64,000 nucleotides of DNA, taken from positions 248,001 through 312,000 of the forward strand of contig NZ_BDBZ01000035.1 of the NCBI RefSeq assembly GCF_001613245.1. Direction: 5' to 3'. The position numbers and the translations under genes were made by a program. How positions within the stretch are numbered: position 1 is the first letter of the stretch; the number at the start of each line of letters is the position of its first letter. Below the pieces are notes generated by a model. The model was not told where the DNA came from. It did no database searches and was given only the letters and a program-made list of their open reading frames with translations. The DNA comes from Nocardia speluncae NBRC 108251. GTDB taxonomy: Bacteria; Actinomycetota; Actinomycetes; Mycobacteriales; Mycobacteriaceae. Below, piece after piece: positions 34,175 through 41,480 of the stretch.

Positions 34175-35233
34175 TCATTTCCCCGTGGTCGGCACGGGCC
34201 GGTTCCCCGCGGCGCCGAGCTTTTCCTCGAGCGGATAGAAGACGTCCGCCGCGGTGACGGGCCGGGTGATCACGCCGTTCTCGTAGAACAGGTCCGCCAC
34301 TCCCTGGAGGTCGGCGGCGTCCTCGTTGGTCGGGTAGTGCGGTGCCGAGGCCCGGCGGCCGAGGTCGATCGCACGTTCGAGCCGTTCACCGGACAGGGCG
34401 CGCGGCCCGGCCTTCTCGAACACGTTCTCGAAGTCCGCGGGGTCGGCGCGCTGGCGCTCGACCAGTTGTCGCAGCGTTTCGAGATACTTCGCGGCGACGT
34501 CGGGCCGCTGCTCGAGTACCTCGGTGCGGAACGCGACAATCGTATTGTCGGTCGAGCCGACAGTGGCCTCGGTCGCGATCTCGACGGCTCCGCGGGACTT
34601 GGCTTCTGCGTACGGATCGTTGAACGATGCCCACGCGTCTACCTGCCCGGTGGAGAAGGCGGAGGCGGCGTCCGATACCTGCAGTGGAACCCGTTCGACC
34701 CGGTCGACCGGAACGCCGGCCTGTTCCAGCGCCTTCAGGGTGATGTACTCACCCTTCCCAGCCGGATTGACGGCGATGCGTTTGCCGACGAGGTCCTTCA
34801 CCTCTCGGATCCCCGAGTCCGGCGAGGCGATGATGCCGGCCTGATCCTGATCCACCGGATCGGCCACTGCGATGATCCGGACACCGACATCCTTCGACAG
34901 CGCTCCGACTACCGGGCTGTAGGCGCCGCCGGAGACATCGAGCTCGCCGGCATTGAACAGCTTGAGGTTCGCGCTGAACGACGGAGGAGCATTGACCCAT
35001 TCGATCTTTGCGCCCAACGGGGCGAGCGCTTCGTCGAAAGTGCCGTCTCGCTTGGCAACTGCGAGCGGGCCGGAGTTGCCTTCGTCGGTGACCTTCAGGA
35101 CGAAGGTGGGTTCGCCACCTGCTCCGGACCCGTCCGCACTGTCGCCGGAGCCACATGCGGCGGCAACCAGCGCAACGACGGGGAGGATCGCGAGAGCGGC
35201 GCGCACTCGGGGTAGTCGGCGTGGGGGACGCAT
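34175..35233 (-). CDS. Sulfonate-type ABC importer binding lipoprotein (SsuA-like)
   Basis: A 352-residue solute-binding lipoprotein, first gene of the sulfur operon. The signal sequence ends in the lipobox VAAAC (Cys near residue 27). The mature part has the SsuA-type pattern with SANLKLFNAGELDVSGG, DLVGKRIAVNPAGKGEY and VDAWASFNDPYAEA. ATG at 35233 is the first start that gives a normal signal peptide. A possible IclR-type site lies 80 bases upstream, shared with the divergent IclR gene. It should deliver a sulfonate, sulfinate or sulfone to the permease. Confidence 0.9.
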   Translation of the reverse strand: MRPPRRLPRVRAALAILPVVALVAAACGSGDSADGSGAGGEPTFVLKVTDEGNSGPLAVAKRDGTFDEALAPLGAKIEWVNAPPSFSANLKLFNAGELDVSGGAYSPVVGALSKDVGVRIIAVADPVDQDQAGIIASPDSGIREVKDLVGKRIAVNPAGKGEYITLKALEQAGVPVDRVERVPLQVSDAASAFSTGQVDAWASFNDPYAEAKSRGAVEIATEATVGSTDNTIVAFRTEVLEQRPDVAAKYLETLRQLVERQRADPADFENVFEKAGPRALSGERLERAIDLGRRASAPHYPTNEDAADLQGVADLFYENGVITRPVTAADVFYPLEEKLGAAGNRPVPTTGK

Positions 35234-35312
35234 CGGTGTCGGCTCCTGGTCGAGGGGTGACGGGGTACTCCAGGAAGCTATGCCGCGGTAAGAGCAGCGC
35301 CCACCCTTACCG

Positions 35313-35327
35313 TTCCGATGAACGGAA
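35313..35327. promoter_or_regulatory. IclR operator candidate
   Basis: TTCCG-ATGAA-CGGAA, a 15-base palindrome with 5-base arms, lies in the 257-base gap between the sulfur operon and the divergent IclR gene. Half-site-like TCGGAA also occurs near 35363 and 35441. Confidence 0.5.
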
Positions 35328-35490
35328 AGCTTGACGTGAGGCCGAGCTGTATGTTGTGAATCGGAACGCAGAAAAATCCCAGGTGTAGGCGGGGGAAAAG
35401 GGTGGAACCTTCCTTTGGGAGGTGAAGGGCTTTCCATAATTCGGAAAATATGATGTCCAGAACAATCGCATCCCGTGCTAGCGTCGCCAC

Positions 35491-36246
35491 GTGGAGCCCA
35501 CTTCCTCAGCCCCTGGTCAACTCCAGTCGGTGACGCGTGCGCTGTCCGTACTCGGCTGCTTCCGCAACGGCGAAGACCTCGGCGTCTCCGAGATCGCCCG
35601 GCGGCTGGACCTGCCGGTGAGTACCACCCATCGCCTGCTCGCCGCCCTCGTCGAGGCAGGTTTCCTGGACAAGGTGGACGTATCCAGCCGGTACCGGTTG
35701 GGTACCGCGCTGGCCGAATACGGTCAGATCGCCTACCGGCAGCACCGCATCCACCTGGCCGAACCACACCTCGAGGAGCTGGCGGCGATCACCGGTGCAA
35801 AAGCGTCGGTCGCCACGCGGCACGGTAACGATGCCGTGCTGCTGGGAACCAGCAGCTGGCGCGAAGCGGACGGCCATGAGCTGCAAGGCCTCCGGCTTCC
35901 CCTGCATGCGAGCGCACTCGGCAAGGTACTGCTGGCCTGGGCGCAAGCCGGTGAAGGCGAGCTGGCCCGGTTGCCGTACGACAGTGGCACCGCCCGTTCG
36001 ATTTCCGGGCCGGCTGAGCTCGGCGCGGAACTCGCCCGCACGCGGGAACGTGGTTACGCCTTCAACGACGAAGAACTCGTATCCGGATTCCGGACCATCG
36101 GCGTTCCGATCGGTGACGAGCCGGGGCAGGTTCGGTTCGCCCTCGGGCTACGCGGGCCCGTCGAGTTGATGATCGACGAGCGGGTCCCGTTCTTCGTCGA
36201 CCTCGCGAAGGTCACCGCCCGCAAAATCGCGGACGTTCTCCGCTGA
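35491..36246 (+). CDS. IclR family regulator (divergent from sulfur operon)
   Basis: A 251-residue IclR-type regulator. Residues 12-70 form the winged helix (LGVSEIARRLDLPVSTTHRLLAAL). The rest is the ligand domain with LHASALGKVLLAW and GVPIGDEPGQVRFALGL. GTG at 35491 gives the standard length; no strong ribosome site is visible. It is transcribed away from the desulfination operon across a 257-base gap and is the likely sensor of its substrate or of sulfur supply. Confidence 0.9.
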   Translation: MEPTSSAPGQLQSVTRALSVLGCFRNGEDLGVSEIARRLDLPVSTTHRLLAALVEAGFLDKVDVSSRYRLGTALAEYGQIAYRQHRIHLAEPHLEELAAITGAKASVATRHGNDAVLLGTSSWREADGHELQGLRLPLHASALGKVLLAWAQAGEGELARLPYDSGTARSISGPAELGAELARTRERGYAFNDEELVSGFRTIGVPIGDEPGQVRFALGLRGPVELMIDERVPFFVDLAKVTARKIADVLR

Positions 36247-36266
36247 GGCGGGAGCAGCGCACAGAT

Positions 36267-37001
36267 TCAGCGACCGGACCGGATAAGGGCCCTGACGTGT
36301 GCGTTTTCCGATCCGGCGAGTTGTGCTGGTGATCCGGTGGCCAGGATCCGGCCGGCGTGCATGATCACCATCCGGTCGGCGAATCCGCCGGCGGTAAGCA
36401 TCGGCACATCGTTGCTGATGGCGAGGATTGCGGCGCCGGAGTCGGCATAGTCGCGTAGCGATTTCCACACGTGATACGCCGTTTCGCGGTCGAGGGAGGC
36501 GGCGGGGCTGTCCGCGATGAGAACGGCCGGCGCGGGTATCAGCGCGGCAGCGAGCGCGGCTCGCTGGATCTGCCCGCCCGAATTCTCGTGCGGAAGCAGG
36601 CCCGAAGCATATTCCGGGTAGTGAGCCGCAGCGCACGCCTGCCGGACGGTCCAAGCGTGGTGGCGCTGTTCCAGTTCCCGGAGCTGTGCGCCTACGGTCT
36701 TGCCGGGATCGAACGCGGTGACACCCTCCTGTGGGATGTAGCCGACGGTTCCCCCGCGCAAGTCCGGCCAGCCGTCATCGGGAACGGGCCGGCCGTTGAT
36801 CAGGACTTCTCCGCGGCCCTGGGCGGTACCGGGCAAATGTCCGGTGAGGGCGTAGGCAAGCATCGTCTTACCAGAGCCGGGACCGCCGAGCACCGCGGTG
36901 ATCCGGCCGCTCGGCACGAGCAGGTCCACGGTGGTGAGTACGGTTTCGCTCCATCGGCCCGTATCGATGTGGACGGTGAAGGAACATAGTTCAGCGGTCA
37001 T
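36267..37001 (-). CDS. Orphan ABC ATPase of the oligopeptide/nickel type with altered Walker B
   Basis: A 244-residue ATPase resembling DppD/NikD halves. Walker A GGPGSGKT (39-46) is intact. The signature reads NSGGQIQ (140-146). Walker B reads VLIADSPAASLD, so the catalytic glutamate is Ser165, and the switch region is ISNDVPML instead of a histidine motif. Hydrolysis should be weak unless paired with a normal partner. No permease or binding protein is adjacent: it sits alone between two IclR genes, so it may be a decayed transporter part or act in another complex. ATG at 37001 is preferred over an upstream frame opening at 37067. Confidence 0.75.
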   Translation of the reverse strand: MTAELCSFTVHIDTGRWSETVLTTVDLLVPSGRITAVLGGPGSGKTMLAYALTGHLPGTAQGRGEVLINGRPVPDDGWPDLRGGTVGYIPQEGVTAFDPGKTVGAQLRELEQRHHAWTVRQACAAAHYPEYASGLLPHENSGGQIQRAALAAALIPAPAVLIADSPAASLDRETAYHVWKSLRDYADSGAAILAISNDVPMLTAGGFADRMVIMHAGRILATGSPAQLAGSENAHVRALIRSGR

Positions 37002-37106
37002 GGGCGAGCTTTCCGGAGGTGTGAGCGATCGCCCGCGAAGCGCCTGCCCAGCAGGTAGAGCGCTCATGCTGCGAGCGTAGCTATCGGGTGCGGGCTGTTT
37101 CGGTGG

Positions 37107-37874
37107 TCACGGCTGGGGCTGTGCACGCCGGGCCAGAATGGAGGCTATACCCGCGGCGGCTGCCTGGACCGACGATGCGTGGGTTTCGGGCCGGAACCGG
37201 GTAACGGGGCCGGTTACCGAGATCGCCGCCGGGGGTTCGTCGCTGCCGTCGAGGATGGGGGCGGCGACGCAGGCGATGCCGATCGTCGACTCCTCGTGTT
37301 CGAAGGTGACCCCGGTTTCCACGGCCTGCGCCAGTTGGGCGCGCAGCAGGCCCGGGGCCACCACGGTTCGGGGGGTGCGGCGGACCAGCGGACCGCTGAG
37401 GATGCGGTCGATGGTAACCGGTCCGGAGTGGGCGAGTAGCGATTTGCCGATGGCGGTGCAGTACAGCGGCATCCGGCCGCCGATCCGGGAAGGGGAGCGG
37501 GCCTGGCGGTGGCCGCCGATCTTGCTGATGTAGACCACTTCGTCCCCGTCGCGGACCCCGAGGTGCACGGTTTCGCTGGTTCGGGTGAACAGATCCTGGA
37601 GGAAGGGGATCGCGACCTCGAGCAAGGTGCGTTCGGTGGCCGCGCGCATACCGAGTTCGAACAGGCCGCGGCCGAGGCGGTAGCCGTCGGGAGAGGCGCT
37701 GAGCAGGCGGGCGGCGACCAGATCGCGGCTCATCCGGTGCACGGTGGCCTTCGGCAGGCCGGTGCGCCGGGTCAGTTCGGACAGCCCGACGGCCTGATCC
37801 TCGACACCGAATGCCTCCAGGATCAGTAATGCCCGGCCGAGGACGGACCGGTCGTCGAGCTGTCGTTGCGCCAT
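37107..37874 (-). CDS. IclR family regulator (divergent from meta-cleavage genes)
   Basis: A 255-residue IclR regulator with winged helix at residues 9-65 (VGLSELTRRTGLPKATVHRMSRDL) and a ligand domain containing VVYISKIGG, PLYCTAIGKSLLA and EESTIGIACVAAPI. ATG at 37874. It is divergent from the hydratase-dehydrogenase-aldolase operon starting at 37985 and probably controls it, as IclR proteins often do for aromatic or steroid ring degradation. Confidence 0.92.
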   Translation of the reverse strand: MAQRQLDDRSVLGRALLILEAFGVEDQAVGLSELTRRTGLPKATVHRMSRDLVAARLLSASPDGYRLGRGLFELGMRAATERTLLEVAIPFLQDLFTRTSETVHLGVRDGDEVVYISKIGGHRQARSPSRIGGRMPLYCTAIGKSLLAHSGPVTIDRILSGPLVRRTPRTVVAPGLLRAQLAQAVETGVTFEHEESTIGIACVAAPILDGSDEPPAAISVTGPVTRFRPETHASSVQAAAAGIASILARRAQPQP

Positions 37875-37895
37875 GGTGACCCTTTCTCGCGTGGG

Positions 37896-37914
37896 TGGTC
37901 CATTCAGTGGGCCA
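37896..37914. promoter_or_regulatory. Possible IclR site upstream of the meta-cleavage operon
   Basis: TGGTCC-N7-GGGCCA, a 19-base palindrome with one arm mismatch, in the 110-base gap between the divergent IclR and hydratase genes. Weak evidence. Confidence 0.35.
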
Positions 37915-37984
37915 TTTTACTGTTCAGCTGCGGCGCAGCGGTGTGCACTGGTACCACCCAACGATGAGGAGAACGGAGGTAGTG

Positions 37985-38827
37985 GTGGCAACCACTGTCG
38001 AGACCGCCGGCGCATCGGATGTCGACGAGTCCATCGTCGCCCGCGCCGCGCAACGTCTGATCACCGCAGCCGAGACACGTGAAACCTGTGCGCCGCTGCG
38101 CGAGGGTTTGATCAGTCCCGACGATGTCGCCACGGCCTACCGGATCCAGGAGCGGTTCAATGCCGCCCGGATCACGGCGGGAGTCACGGTGGTCGGCCGT
38201 AAGATCGGCGCCACCTCGCAGGCCGTCCAGCAGCAGCTGGGTGTGGATCAGCCCGATTTCGGGGTGCTGTTCTCCGATATGGCCTACACCGACGGCGACG
38301 TGATCCCGATCGACCGGCTGCTGCAGCCCAAGGCCGAGGCCGAGGTCGCCTTCATCCTGGGCGCGGACCTCGCCGAGGGGCCGCTCGATATCGCCCAGTG
38401 CCGGGCGGCGGTCGCCGAGGCGATGGCCGCGCTGGAGATCGTGGACAGCCGGATCACCGACTGGAACATCTCCTTCGCCGACACCGTCGCCGACAATGCC
38501 TCGAGCGGGCTCTATGTGCTGGGCACCGAGCGGCGCACGCTCGACGACTTCGACCCCATCGATGTCACCATGAGCATGAGCATCGACGGCGAAGAAGTCT
38601 CCACCGGCAACGGGGCCGCCTGCCTCGGTGACCCGCTCAATGCCCTGTCCTGGCTCGCGCAGCAGGCCCGCACGTTCGGTGAACCGCTGCGCGCCGGCCA
38701 GGTGATCCTCTCCGGTGCGCTCGGCCCGATGCGGCCGCTGCACCCCGGCGCCACCGTCACCGCCGCCATTTCCGGCCTCGGGACGGTTTCGGCTTCCTTC
38801 ACCACCGCTTCGGAGGTCTCCCAGTGA
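37985..38827 (+). CDS. 2-keto-4-pentenoate hydratase (MhpD/HsaE type)
   Basis: A 280-residue hydratase of the fumarylacetoacetase superfamily. It adds water to 2-hydroxypenta-2,4-dienoate or a longer analogue to give 4-hydroxy-2-oxo acids. Metal-binding carboxylates are visible in PKAEAEVAFILG and in EIVDSRI. GTG at 37985 is chosen because GGAGGT stands 5 bases upstream; an ATG at 37964 is also in frame. It is the first gene of a three-enzyme route ending in pyruvate and an acyl-CoA, known for both aromatic (Mhp) and steroid (HsaEGF) degradation. The stop overlaps the next start (GTGA). Confidence 0.92.
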   Translation: MATTVETAGASDVDESIVARAAQRLITAAETRETCAPLREGLISPDDVATAYRIQERFNAARITAGVTVVGRKIGATSQAVQQQLGVDQPDFGVLFSDMAYTDGDVIPIDRLLQPKAEAEVAFILGADLAEGPLDIAQCRAAVAEAMAALEIVDSRITDWNISFADTVADNASSGLYVLGTERRTLDDFDPIDVTMSMSIDGEEVSTGNGAACLGDPLNALSWLAQQARTFGEPLRAGQVILSGALGPMRPLHPGATVTAAISGLGTVSASFTTASEVSQ

Positions 38828-39786
38828 GTGACAACAGCAAACGCACCAAGGTCGCGATCATCGGGTCGGGCAATATCGGCACCGATCTGATGATCAAGGT
38901 CATGCGGCATTCCCGGTTCCTGGAAATGGGTGCGATGGTCGGTATCGATCCCGATTCCGACGGTCTTGCCCGCGCCGCCCGCCTGAAGGTCCCGACCACC
39001 CACGAGGGTGTGGAGGGCTTGATCGCGCTGCCGAATTTCGACGAGATCGAGATCGTCTTCGACGCCACCTCGGCGAAGGCGCACGAGCAGAACCACGCCC
39101 GGCTGGCGCCGCTGGGTAAACGCCTGATCGACCTGACACCCGCCGCGATCGGCCCGTTCGTGGTGCCGCCGGTGAACCTCGAGGAGCATCTCGGGGCGCA
39201 GAACGTGAACATGGTGACCTGCGGTGGGCAGGCGACGATCCCGATCGTGGCTGCGGTTTCGCGGGTCGTGCCGGTGCCCTATGCCGAGATCGTGGCGTCC
39301 ATCGCCTCGAAATCTGCCGGGCCGGGTACCCGCGCCAATATCGACGAGTTCACCGAGACCACCGCGCACGCCATCGAAACCGTGGGCGGTGCGGAACGCG
39401 GTAAAGCGGTGATCATCCTGAATCCTGCCGAACCGCCGCTGATCATGCGCGATACGGTTTTCTGCCTGGTCAACGCCCCCGACGAGGACACCCACGAGCA
39501 GATCAAGGCGTCGGTCCTGAAGATGGTCGACGATGTGTCGGCCTATGTGCCGGGTTACCGGCTCAAGCAGGAAGTGCAGATCGACGCGATCCCGCAGGAT
39601 CAGCCGGTGCACACCCTGCTCGCGAAGGACAATGCCCTGTTCCCGACCCACCGCGTATCGGTGTTCCTCGAGGTCGAGGGCGCGGCCCACTATCTGCCCG
39701 CCTACGCCGGCAATCTCGACATCATGACCTCGGCCGGTCTGCAGGTCGCGGAGCGGATCGCGCAGAAGAGCCAGGAGACCGCGTGA
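38824..39786 (+). CDS. mhpF: Acetaldehyde dehydrogenase (acylating), MhpF/HsaG type
   Basis: A 320-residue CoA-acylating dehydrogenase that converts acetaldehyde or propionaldehyde, NAD+ and CoA to the acyl-CoA. The Rossmann start VAIIGSGNIGTDL and the catalytic cysteine region NMVTCGGQATIP (Cys near residue 131) are intact. GTG at 38824 overlaps the hydratase stop. In this family it forms a channelling complex with the 4-hydroxy-2-oxovalerate aldolase, here the next enzyme but separated from it by a 53-codon ORF. Its stop codon is the first codon of the 59-base palindromic repeat. Confidence 0.95.
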   Translation: MSDNSKRTKVAIIGSGNIGTDLMIKVMRHSRFLEMGAMVGIDPDSDGLARAARLKVPTTHEGVEGLIALPNFDEIEIVFDATSAKAHEQNHARLAPLGKRLIDLTPAAIGPFVVPPVNLEEHLGAQNVNMVTCGGQATIPIVAAVSRVVPVPYAEIVASIASKSAGPGTRANIDEFTETTAHAIETVGGAERGKAVIILNPAEPPLIMRDTVFCLVNAPDEDTHEQIKASVLKMVDDVSAYVPGYRLKQEVQIDAIPQDQPVHTLLAKDNALFPTHRVSVFLEVEGAAHYLPAYAGNLDIMTSAGLQVAERIAQKSQETA

Positions 39787-39944
39787 GCGAGTCAGGCCCG
39801 GAGGCGGTAGCGGAGCGTAACCACGCAGGGCCCTCGCTCATGCGTAACAGGCAGAGCATGAGCGAGTCAGGCCCGGAGGCGGTAGCGGAGCGTGACCACG
39901 CAGGGCCCTCGCTCATGCCAATAGACAAGGAGAACGCTCGATGA
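39783..39944 (+). CDS. Small coupled ORF made of two 25-codon repeats
   Basis: A 53-codon ORF. Its GTG overlaps the dehydrogenase stop (GTGA at 39783) and its TGA overlaps the aldolase ATG (ATGA at 39941), so it exactly fills the gap. It holds two near-identical units, VSESGPEAVAERNHAGPSLM and MSESGPEAVAERDHAGPSLM, 25 codons apart with one changed residue (Asn to Asp). It also contains the aldolase's AAGGAG ribosome site. I recognise no family. It may be a real small protein, or a palindromic DNA element whose frame is kept open to couple translation. An inner ATG at 39858 could start a 28-residue version. Confidence 0.5.
   Translation: MSESGPEAVAERNHAGPSLMRNRQSMSESGPEAVAERDHAGPSLMPIDKENAR
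39784..39917 (+). repeat. Two direct copies of a 59-bp palindrome-ended element
   Basis: Copies at 39784-39842 and 39859-39917 differ at one base (CGTAACC versus CGTGACC) and have a 75-base period. Each unit starts TGAGCGAGTCAGGCCC and ends GGGCCCTCGCTCA, so it can fold into a hairpin of 13 paired bases with a 3-base bulge. It resembles a REP-type intergenic element. Confidence 0.85.
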
Positions 39945-40984
39945 GCTCGACGGAAACGACCTCGGTTTTCATTCAGGATGTGACCCTGCGCGACGGGATG
40001 CACGCCATCCGTCACCGCATCACCCCGGAGAATGTGGGCAAAATCGTGGCCGCGCTCGAGGCCGCGGGTGTCGACGCGATCGAGGTCGCGCACGGTGACG
40101 GGATCGCCGGTGGTTCGGTGAACTACGGGCCGGGTTCGCACAGCGACTGGGCCTGGCTCGAGGCCGCTGCCGCGAACATCCGGAACGCCCGGCTGACCAG
40201 CCTGCTGCTTCCCGGTGTCGGTACCGCCGAGGATCTGCGCCGTGCCTGGGGGCTGGGTGTGCGGTCGGTGCGGGTCGCGACCCACTGCACCGAGGCCGAT
40301 GTCGCCGCCCAGCACATCGCGACCGCCCGGGAGATCGGGATGGACGTCTCGGGCTTCCTGATGATGAGCCATATGGCCGAACCCGCCCAACTCGCCCAGC
40401 AGGCGAAACTCATGGAGAGCTATGGCGCGCACTGCGTCTACGTCACCGATTCCGGTGGCCGTCTCACCATGAACGGTGTGCGCGACCGGATCCACGCCTA
40501 CCGCGACGTGCTCGACCCGGAGACCGAGCTCGGCATCCACGCGCACGAGAATCTGTCGCTGTCGGTGGCGAATTCGGTGGTGGCGGTCGAGAACGGTGTC
40601 ACCAGGGTCGATGCCTCGCTCGCCGGCCACGGTGCGGGCGCGGGCAACACCCCCATCGAGGCGTTCGTGGCGGTCGCCGATGTGCTCGGCTGGAAGCACG
40701 GCTGCGATGTCTTCGCTCTCCAGGACGCTGCCGACGATCTGGTGCGGCCACTGCAGGATCGGCCGGTGCGGGTGGACCGCGAAACCCTCACCCTCGGGTA
40801 CGCCGGCGTGTACTCCAGCTTCCTGCGGCATGCGGAAGCGGCGAGCGAACGCTACGGGATCGATGTGCGCACCCTGCTGATGGAGGCCGGGCGGCGCCGG
40901 CTCGTGGGTGGCCAGGAGGACATGATCGTCGATATCGCATTGACGATGGTGGCCGAACGGGAAGGCGAGAAGCAGGCCGTCTGA
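39941..40984 (+). CDS. dmpG: 4-hydroxy-2-oxovalerate aldolase (DmpG/HsaF type)
   Basis: A 347-residue divalent-metal aldolase that splits 4-hydroxy-2-oxo acids into pyruvate and an aldehyde, passing the aldehyde to the acylating dehydrogenase. The start VTLRDGMHAIRH carries the catalytic Arg-Asp-His set; metal histidines lie in GIHAHENLSLSV, and AGHGAGAGNTPIE follows. The C-terminal part is the communication domain that docks the dehydrogenase. ATG at 39941 follows AAGGAG at 8 bases. A terminator-like hairpin follows at 41002. Confidence 0.95.
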   Translation: MSSTETTSVFIQDVTLRDGMHAIRHRITPENVGKIVAALEAAGVDAIEVAHGDGIAGGSVNYGPGSHSDWAWLEAAAANIRNARLTSLLLPGVGTAEDLRRAWGLGVRSVRVATHCTEADVAAQHIATAREIGMDVSGFLMMSHMAEPAQLAQQAKLMESYGAHCVYVTDSGGRLTMNGVRDRIHAYRDVLDPETELGIHAHENLSLSVANSVVAVENGVTRVDASLAGHGAGAGNTPIEAFVAVADVLGWKHGCDVFALQDAADDLVRPLQDRPVRVDRETLTLGYAGVYSSFLRHAEAASERYGIDVRTLLMEAGRRRLVGGQEDMIVDIALTMVAEREGEKQAV

Positions 40985-41001
40985 TACGCCAGTTCTGCCG
41001 G

Positions 41002-41043
41002 GGTCGCCGGAGGGTTCGCATCGCGTTTCCCCGGCGACCTTTT
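41002..41043 (+). terminator. Terminator of the meta-cleavage operon
   Basis: GGTCGCCGG (41002-41010) pairs with CCGGCGACC (41031-41039), with a 20-base loop, followed directly by TTTT and then a T-rich stretch. Confidence 0.65.
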
Positions 41044-41099
41044 GCGTTGTTGCTCCTGAACCGCGGATGATGCCTACCCGCCGCCACCGGGCGAGGTGT

Positions 41100-41330
41100 T
41101 CAGGCGGCGACAGCCACCATCATCATCAGCGTGTCCGTGATCTCGTCGACGGCGGCCTGCTGTTCGGCCGGGGCGAGTTCCGCGCACCACAGCGGTGCCT
41201 GGCTCATGGCCGCGTGCATGCACTGCAGTGTTGTGTTCACGCTGATCGTCTGCAGGCCACCGTCCAGGAGCCCCTGCTCGATGAGGTCGCGGAACAGCGT
41301 GTCACGGCAGGTGGGTGCTCGGCCGGAACA
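41100..41330 (-). pseudogene. TetR regulator C-terminal remnant
   Basis: The last 65 or so codons of this minus-strand frame (FRDLIEQGLLDGG..TISVNTTLQCMHAA ... ITDTLMMMVA) resemble the C-terminal ligand domain of a TetR protein. No helix-turn-helix is found upstream in any frame, and the frame further up is antisense to the next gene. It is best read as a gene fragment left by deletion. A small intact gene is less likely. Confidence 0.4.
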
Positions 41331-41480
41331 GCAGGTGGAACGGTCGTGCCGCCGGGCGCCGGGCACGCCCGATCCACCGCGGTGACCGCCCGGAAACACC
41401 TCGTCAAGGTCGCCCGGTGCAGCCGTCAAGGTTCTGTCAGGAACCGGAAGCATCGGCCATAGTGCGAAAAAGCTTGTCGT

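Noticed and set aside
39784..39917. CRISPR-like interpretation of the two repeats
   Set aside because: Only two units, with a 16-base spacer and palindromic ends, and no cas genes in the window.
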